From NCBI GenBank assembly GCA_038496675.1, contig CM076650.1, positions 17,710,359-17,774,358 of the forward strand: DNA of 64,000 nt. Direction: 5' to 3'. The stretch's first letter is position 1; each line of letters begins with the position of its first letter. The notes below the pieces were generated by a model. That model worked only from the letters and a program-made list of their open reading frames with translations, made no database searches and was not told the DNA's origin. Positions 59,555-64,000 of the stretch are shown here, piece after piece. The position numbers and the translations under genes are program-made. Origin of the DNA: Rachycentron canadum. Lineage: Eukaryota; Chordata; Actinopteri; Carangiformes; Rachycentridae.

Positions 59555-61058
59555 TTTATTGAATCTCAGGCAGAAATATACATGATAATCCTTTATTGCT
59601 CATAGCATTCCACGACACCCTCAGCCCTCTTGTCACATCTAAAACAACAGCAACTAGAACTGAATCAAGCATCTCTCCATGTCATCTTTTAAAACTTGTC
59701 TGATTTTGCTATGTAACTAAATCAGTAGCCAAACTGCAGTATTCACATCACTGTGTGTGTTTGTGTATATTGGGGGAAAGTGGTCTCGCTCTATCTTGAT
59801 CAGAAATCTTCACAAGCTGAAATCCAGACTTAAAAATCATGAACACATATTTTATCTATTCAGACACTTTCTCTCAGCATTCTCTCCAGAGAAGTAGGTC
59901 CTGATAATACTAGTATATATACTGTAAGTTCTTGTTTTATGGCTGAAAGGTTAAGGTTTTGGCTATACGGTCATTCTTCATCAAAACAAACAAACAACAA
60001 AAAAGAAAACCCTGCAAAACTGTAAATAAAATTTCCTGAATGCATACATGTAATTTTTTTATTACTGATATTAACGGTTATATTGACATGGTAGTGAAAA
60101 CACACTCAAACTTAGAAGTTATTGCCTTAATATTTTTTGCATGATAAAAGAGGATAAAAGGGGCTATGGGGACGGGGGGGTGAGTTTGTACATATTCACA
60201 CAACAAACTTGTCTAGACAAATGGCATGCAAGACATAAGAAGGAGACACATTGAACAGGGGAATAGAAACATTTCTAAACACTACACTACATGAATGTTA
60301 TCACACTTTGATACTGAGTACTGTAGGAGTGTGGGGTAGATAGACAGTAGGTTTTACAGAGAATGTGTAACACTGTGTGCAAAAGGTTTTACATAAATTT
60401 TAGACATGGTCGAACACAAAACAGTAGCTTTGGCAGCACACAACAATAGTCTTTAAATTTCCTTTTTAAAATATGGCTTATCAAGTTATCACGTTTTTTT
60501 TTTTTTAATTTTAGAGACAAACACACAGTTAGTATAATAATTTCATATAATATTTAATGATTGTTTGCCCACCTCGAGACTTCTCATGTTTTCATTTATT
60601 TATGTACAAATTGAGTGAACAGCGTAGTGGATTAGTAGATTATTTTTCAGTGCTGCGAGAGAGCTCTGCAGCTACCGCAGAGGAGAGAAAAAGGAGTTTA
60701 AAACTTCACAGACTAGAAGGCTAAACCATCAAACTTTGTGTCTTTAGCCCCTCCGCTTGCTGTTAGCTTCATTAGTGTAACATAGTTAATGATAACATCA
60801 GTTGAGCTAACGTTCACCTGGCCGTTGGGTCAGCCTAGCTTAGTCTAATGGCAGAAATTCACACTGCTGGTTCACATCTGATTGATTTCCCTATCATGAA
60901 ACTTTGATTTGTCCCAACACAGAAAGACCACATTGTGTTTTAACTTCATTTTTACACACTTACACGTGGATGGATAAAACCCCCCTGACTTAAGCCAACC
61001 TTGTGAATGTAGCCTATGAACTAAGCTAGCTAATGTTAGCATTAGCTAGCTTGCTAAC
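59555..61058 (-). other. Complexin gene 3' untranslated region
   Basis: Non-coding DNA downstream of the minus-strand complexin stop at 61059. A minus-strand AATAAA (TTTATT at 59555-59560 on the plus strand) is a plausible end, giving a 1.5 kb 3' UTR. Other TTTATT candidates occur near 59592. No other gene is seen in the stretch. Confidence 0.5.
61021..61058. repeat. GCTAGC/GTTAGC-rich short repeat cluster
   Basis: Directly past the complexin stop codon, alternating GCTAGC, GTTAGC and ATTAGC units form a dense self-complementary patch. Similar GTTAGC/AACGTT words occur near 26265-26310 and 60765-60815, each close to a gene end or start. Confidence 0.6.
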
Positions 61059-63548
61059 CTACTTCTTCAGCATGTCTTGCAGTGGGCCTGGCAGGTATTT
61101 CATCACTGTGTCCATGATGCTTTCCTCTTCTTCCTCATCACCGCAGCCGGCTGGCACGGCCTTCTTAGGTCGGGTCAAGCTGCCGGCTGCAGGCTCCTCC
61201 ACAGCGGCTGCTGCCTCGGCCTCGGCCTCTTCGCGCTTTTTCAACCCATACTGGTGATCGAACACAGAATTAGAAATATTGGAAAGTTAAAAAGTAAAAA
61301 ATCAGGAAGAAAACACTAACACCACAGTCATTTCATTTGAAATATTATTGTGTGTAAAATATGAATTTTGAGGGAAGGCCACTGGTTGGATTGACAACAC
61401 CAGTTGCTGTCTGTTGCCTGTAAAAGCTTGTATGTCAGCAACATTAACTTCTCAGTGTCCCCCATGGGTGCCTGACTGACCCAGCAACTGTGTTGGGGTT
61501 TGGGGGGGATATTGTTATAGTGGTCACTTAACGTACTGCAACTTCAGGATCTATACACAGTCATTGGAGTCCTTGTAAACTTTTAAACTATGATTAGATA
61601 TGATTAAATAATTTAATGCCATTATTGTGTACAAGGAGCCGACATAAAGTCAGCCTTCTTGGACAATACAAATCGCAGACAAATGCTTTTGACCTGCTTG
61701 GCTGAAGAGGAAGTTTTGTGCACATGTGTCCTGCAATTTCAACTGGAACATAGGCCTACAATAAATTTGTTGTATATACCAGCCAGTGAGTCTGAGGCTG
61801 GCTGATGTGGTGTTGCACGGTGAACTTCATCTTTAAGTGGAAATTTCAGGAATGGTTCCCACAGCTAATTACCGCTTAGATGGAGATATGGATGCTGTTT
61901 CATAGTAGGGAAATCATAATTATGATAACTCTGACATAGCATGAATGGATCATATTGCAGGTTTACTGCAAATCTACAATCCTACTGAACACTGAACCTC
62001 AACCATCCATCACAGCCTTTTCCATTTTTAACGTTTTAAAGTGGGTGCTACCCCTTGATATCTTCTTTCTCTGTCTATTGTTCCTGTCTGTGTCTATCAG
62101 CAGTGCAATATTTGGAGTTATAAACAGTGCTGATCCCTCGTAGAGTTCAAAAAGTTGTGGTATGTATTTGTATGACACACCATCGCTGTTGTTTTTTTTC
62201 ACCAAAACTGCACTGAAAAAATGGTGTAATTACCATGGGAAGAATTTGTCAAACATTTCAGTGTCATTACAATTCCCAACAATACCAGGGTGGAACAGAT
62301 TTATAAATGTGATTCTCTTTGCTCTGTCATCTCTCATACTGTGGTTTGAATATGTGGAGACTTCAGCTATAATATGGACATTTCCAGCAGCATCTGCCAC
62401 GATGGGATAAAGCTGTGGAAGCACATGACAGAAACCTTTCAGTAACAAGCACTTTGGGAGATGTTCCTCGCTCTTTGTTCTCCTCTGGGAGGACTTAAGA
62501 AGAACAGAGGATGTGAGGAGCCAGGGGAGGAGTCCCGCTTTTCATCTCATTGATTCACAGTGTTCTCCTTGGACCTGCCTGTCCTTCACACTGTCACTAC
62601 AGTGAAGTGGTTACACTTCATCATTACCAGCCATTACCTCCACAGCAGTGCCACATCCTGTCATTTGTGAAGGGAGGAACAAACACTTGCTTAACACTGA
62701 ATATAAACTGACACTAACTGCAGCTGAACTCACTTCTTATACAACAAAATACACAATACTAGTACTGACTGTAAAAGTCATTGCACTTATCTTCATAATA
62801 CATACTGTGCATATTATGTTGAACATTGCTGGAACATTGTAGTAAAGCACAGAATTACAGCAAAAAAAAAAAATCATTGTTTGCATTTCATTTCTAAACC
62901 AATCCTCTGTGACCCATTTATGTCTGTCTTAGTCAAAATGATTTTTATTAATAATGGCTCATCTACTGGTTTCTACACCTCTCAGTTCTGTACAGCTCCT
63001 TCCTGATCCTCCACTGATCTATTTTATGATGTCAGAAAAAGATAAGAATAACATTAAAGCAAACAAAAATAGTGTGATAACAGTCTATATCAAACACAAG
63101 TCACGGAAAAAGAGTGTTGCTGTCATCCAGCCAAGATGTGAAGCCTTTAGAAGCTCCGTTAACATTGAGATAGGATGGCATCCAAAATCATCAAACATAG
63201 ATGTGACAAAATGTAAGTAGCAGTAAGAACTGGTTGTATAAGATGAATAATTTTTGCTTTTGTAATTTCATATTTTTATGCACTTTGTAATAACATAAAG
63301 CGCATAAAAAGTATATGCAGTATATGTGTTTCTGTCTGTAGAGTAGTTAACAGTCTATTGGTTTTATACCTTATCCCTGATGCCTTGCCTCATCCTCTCC
63401 CTCTCAGCCTCCATCTTGGCATATTTGGCCTTCCTCTCCTCCTCCTGCTGCCTCAGTGCTTCCTGTCGCTCCTCCTCTTTCTTCGCTGCATCAGGGTCCT
63501 CCTCCTTCTCTTCCCCTCCCAGCATCTTGCCCACATCGGGAGGTCCTC
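61059..63548 (-). CDS. Complexin (CPLX1/CPLX2 class), last two coding exons, 5' partial
   Basis: Small cytosolic presynaptic protein that binds the assembled SNARE complex and tunes synaptotagmin-triggered release. On the minus strand, exon 63548-63370 encodes [20 protein letters not shown] and then the accessory and central helices with [21 protein letters not shown]. Exon 61250-61059 encodes [20 protein letters not shown], the hallmark [16 protein letters not shown], then [18 protein letters not shown] and a TAG stop. The central SNARE-binding helix is intact. The C-terminus ends LKK without a CAAX box, which excludes CPLX3/4. The helix resembles CPLX1 ([11 protein letters not shown]), while GLKK and [10 protein letters not shown] resemble CPLX2, so the paralogue is undecided. 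The first exon (the MxFVMKQAL-type start) must lie beyond 64000. The gene converges on tmod1. Confidence 0.93.
61251..63369 (-). other. Complexin intron, 2.1 kb
   Basis: Intron between the last two complexin coding exons, with phase-0 borders and GT-AG on the minus strand. It is AT-rich with scattered short frames, none supported. No repeat family is recognised. Confidence 0.75.
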
Positions 63549-63907
63549 CTGAGAGAAGGAGTGAGAGAAAAAGAGACATAAGACATAATGACAGCTCGAG
63601 CAGGCCTCAAGGATTGAGATGTCAAACTATCAAATTAGTCTGTAAGACTCTGTGAGAAAAACAAATAGACACAGAGACCAATGTCAGACAGACACATGTA
63701 AAGGTAAATCACCTCCTGGGGCTGACAGATATAGAATCGGATGAAGTTACAAAGCACAGGTGAAATCAAAGTTAAGGCTAATGTCTCTTATTTTGTGCCA
63801 GTATACTTTATTGTTTGGTGTCAAGTTTAATATCTTTGTCTATTTTCTTTCCTCAGTTATTGTAATGTTTCAGATCAAGCAACATTATTTACTATTTCCA
63901 CAAATAC

Positions 63908-63937
63908 TATATATAGTGTGTATATATATATATGTGC

Positions 63938-64000
<63 letters not shown>
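63908..64000. repeat. (TA)n/(TG)n microsatellite running off the window end
   Basis: Compound TA/TG repeat that becomes pure TA from about 63944 to the last base, inside the upstream complexin intron. Confidence 0.95.

Noticed and set aside
63699..63716. Minus-strand CAG...GAG|GTGATT near 63.7 kb as the missing complexin first exon
   Set aside because: The splice-like signals enclose about nine bases and no MxFVMKQAL-type start precedes them; the true first exon is probably beyond the window.

Overview
The window is nuclear DNA from a ray-finned (teleost) fish, most likely a percomorph. Every gene is a vertebrate gene split into many short exons with GT-AG introns, mostly 70-600 bp. The gene order follows the vertebrate ABCA1 / STRA6L / TDRD7 / TMOD1 neighbourhood (human 9q22-q31). 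Two interspersed repeats in the window resemble families I know as common in fish. There are no prokaryotic features, CRISPR arrays or operons. Exon borders were read by hand from splice sites and reading-frame continuity, without transcript data.

Layout. (1) 65-13077 (+): the last 38 coding exons of abca1, the cholesterol/phospholipid exporter. The first ~430 residues lie upstream of the window. A 2.6 kb 3' UTR follows, carrying two adjacent 8-mer miR-33 sites and an 8-mer miR-144 site. (2) 16022-17774 (+): a small four-exon secreted Kazal-type protease inhibitor. (3) 18552-25037 (+): stra6l (RBPR2-type retinol-binding-protein receptor), 18 exons. (4) 26832-36754 (+): tdrd7, a germ-granule/lens LOTUS-Tudor protein, 21 coding exons. 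(5) 42771-55934 (+): tmod1, the actin pointed-end capper, with two likely non-coding 5' exons, nine coding exons and one candidate alternative terminal exon. A candidate promoter lies near 38.7-39.2 kb. (6) 63548-61059 (-): the last two coding exons of a complexin of the CPLX1/CPLX2 class, converging on tmod1. A fish interspersed repeat sits between the two 3' ends.

The genes share a conserved block rather than one pathway. Two of them, abca1 (cholesterol efflux) and stra6l (retinol uptake), belong to lipid transport. DR1-type nuclear-receptor motifs lie just upstream of stra6l and of tdrd7. I found no undescribed multi-gene system. The most novel-looking item is the 34-codon alternative C-terminal exon of tmod1 at 54321-54424. 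Other points worth checking are the DR1 motifs, the MEF2/TATA composite upstream of tmod1, and several perfect long-arm inverted repeats in introns.
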